A DNA stretch of 24,747 bases. Origin: Candidatus Sumerlaeota bacterium (lineage in GTDB: Bacteria; Sumerlaeota; Sumerlaeia; MWCT01; JAGHBZ01). Location of the stretch: NCBI GenBank assembly GCA_021160705.1, contig JAGHBZ010000216.1:1-24747 (forward strand), given 5' to 3'. The translations under genes were made by a program, and so were the position numbers. Positions 23,859 through 24,747 of the stretch are shown here, in pieces (positions within the stretch are counted from its first letter, which is position 1; each line of letters starts with the position of its first letter). The notes beneath the pieces are model-generated. The model did not search any database. It was not told the DNA's origin and saw nothing but the letters and a program-made list of their open reading frames with translations.

Positions 23859-24058
23859 CAACTTTAGGGGTCAGACTTTATTTCCACTAAAGTTTAAGAA
23901 TTGCTTTGGTGTAAGCATATCGTAGTATTAATTTCCATTTCTGATTGAAGCGAAAAATCTCACTATTTCAGCTCTATCCTGGTCTCCTGGATTCCTTATT
24001 AATACTTCTTTATAAGGAGACCAGGAAGCCAGGAGATGACGACCTTTTCACAACAACT
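23859..24058 (+). repeat. Interspersed hairpin repeat, copy B (short)
   Basis: A 200-bp unit that starts with CAACTTTAG and TTCCACTAAAGTT, as copy C does next to it. Its part 23903-24036 matches the first third of copy A. It has the best hairpin of the three: arms 23978-23999 and 24012-24033 form 22 bp with two mismatches when G-T pairs are allowed, and a 12-nt loop. It stops after the hairpin and lacks the tandem tract and right end. It begins 4 nt after the M4 protease stop. Confidence 0.85.
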
Positions 24059-24477
24059 CAACTTTAGCTCAGACATCAATTCCACTAAAGTTCAAGATTT
24101 GCTTTTAAGCGTATTGTAGTCTTAATTTCTCTTTCTGATTGGAGAAAAAAATCTTACTTTTAAGGGTTATCCTGGATTCCTTATGGATACTCTTTTTCTA
24201 TAAGGAGACCAGGAAGCCAGGAATAGGAGTTAACCTGTGAAGGTCATCTCTCATCTTCACATTTTAGAGATTTTAAGATTAGGGGTAGGCGATAAGGATG
24301 ATAAACCTTAATAAACCGACTAACCGACTAAACCGACCAAACAGACATAACGGACACAACGGACTAAACGGACTAAACGGACACAACTTTTTGATTTTTA
24401 GAACTCCTCAGCAGGCTCTGTGACAGAGCTGGGGGCTATCAAAGAATACACCCTCATTGCTAAATAATCGTTTTATA
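24059..24477 (+). repeat. Interspersed hairpin repeat, copy C (full length)
   Basis: Directly follows copy B with the same CAACTTTAG start; from 24101 it parallels copy A to the shared end CATTGCTAAATAATCGTTTTATA. The left hairpin arm (24171-24184) has lost about 8 bp relative to A and B, while the right arm (24200-24221) is intact. The tandem ACGGACTAA-type tract (24315-24387) has eight units against six in A. A hairpin GCTCTG/CAGAGC with loop TGA (about 24416-24430) uses an insertion absent from A. No coding frame is visible. Confidence 0.9.
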
Positions 24478-24701
24478 AACTCTAATCATCGGGTAAGGTG
24501 CAGATAATAATTGAGAGCCTCGCTTCCTCCTTTAAAACCCCGTGATTTAAATTTAACCCAGATTTTGCAGCTGGATGGGTAGAGTCCTCCTGAGTAAGGA
24601 TTGAAGCGGGTTTGTGGAGTATCACTTTCCGCACTTTCAAACCCGGTGCGACCTTCCGGGTCTCCAGTTTTTACCCTTTCCCCCCAATTTCTTCCTTAAC
24701 C
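24478..24701. other. Non-coding region with competing stems
   Basis: No gene is seen. CGGGTTTG (24607-24614) pairs perfectly with CAAACCCG (24638-24645). The right arm overlaps ACCCGG (24641-24646), which pairs with CCGGGT (24656-24661); five T follow at 24668-24672. The two stems exclude each other, as in an antiterminator/terminator pair. What follows the window is unknown. Confidence 0.3.
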
Positions 24702-24730
24702 AACCCAAAATGCATTGCAGTTGGGTTTTT
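24702..24730 (+). terminator. Rho-independent terminator-like hairpin
   Basis: AACCCAA (24702-24708) pairs with TTGGGTT (24721-24727) across a 12-nt loop, and the T run continues to 24730. The stem is short and AT-containing, so it is only moderately convincing. Confidence 0.4.
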
Positions 24731-24747
24731 CTCGCAACCTCCTTATC

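Noticed and set aside
24570..24606. Phrase ending GTAAGGATTGAAGC, similar to the 3' end of some CRISPR repeats
   Set aside because: Only one copy is present; the sequence at the expected next repeat position shows no similarity, and no cas gene is in the window.
1..24747. tRNA, rRNA or prophage/defence genes
   Set aside because: No cloverleaf with a GTTCRANNC-type arm outside coding genes, no rRNA blocks and no phage or defence motifs were found by eye.

Overview
The window is bacterial chromosome of moderate GC, carrying twelve well-supported protein genes, one short conserved gene at the left edge, and several hundred bases of non-coding repeat and structured sequence. The gene set (chorismate synthase, HflK/HflC, a SpoIID/LytB-domain protein, an O-antigen-ligase-like membrane protein with TPRs, and a Pro/Thr-linker multidomain M4 protease) points to a bacterium with a complex envelope, probably a diderm from a poorly cultivated lineage. 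I cannot name the phylum from sequence alone. One gene, a CDKAL1/e-MtaB-type tRNA methylthiotransferase, looks archaeal in type, which suggests lateral transfer.

Layout. 1-3892: a tightly packed operon of a DUF4911-like protein, an O-antigen ligase/TPR fusion and aroC (4-nt overlap, then a 1-nt gap). 3893-4381: a G-poor spacer, a palindrome, a sigma70-like promoter, and a leader with mutually exclusive pairings that ends in a terminator-like hairpin lying inside the first codons of a secreted beta-propeller gene (4323-5450). 5451-5876: two 112-bp-period hairpin repeats. 5877-6980 (minus): aldo/keto reductase with a ferredoxin-like tail. 7259-9292: a promoter and the hflK-hflC pair. 9584-11452 (minus): SpoIID/LytB protein with a SPOR-like region. 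11687-13636 (minus): a two-gene unit, double-ACT protein then UPF0210 (DUF711/PFL) protein. 13864-17575 (plus): NAD-dependent sugar epimerase and a GH116 glycosidase. 17614-19103: a promoter and the archaeal-type methylthiotransferase. 19131-19485: first copy of an interspersed hairpin repeat. 19572-20492 (minus): a receiver domain joined directly to a GHKL/HATPase domain. 20970-23855 (plus): secreted M4 protease. 23859-24477: two more copies of the hairpin repeat. 24478-24747: hairpins but no gene.

The genes do not form one pathway. Themes that recur are envelope and exported functions (ligase, epimerase, SpoIID, HflKC, protease, propeller) and regulation. I found no CRISPR array, tRNA, rRNA, transposase or defence system. 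The most unusual material is non-coding: the 19131/23903/24101 repeat family, with its 22-bp imperfect hairpin and variable-number 8-10-nt tandem tract, and the 4138-4381 leader.
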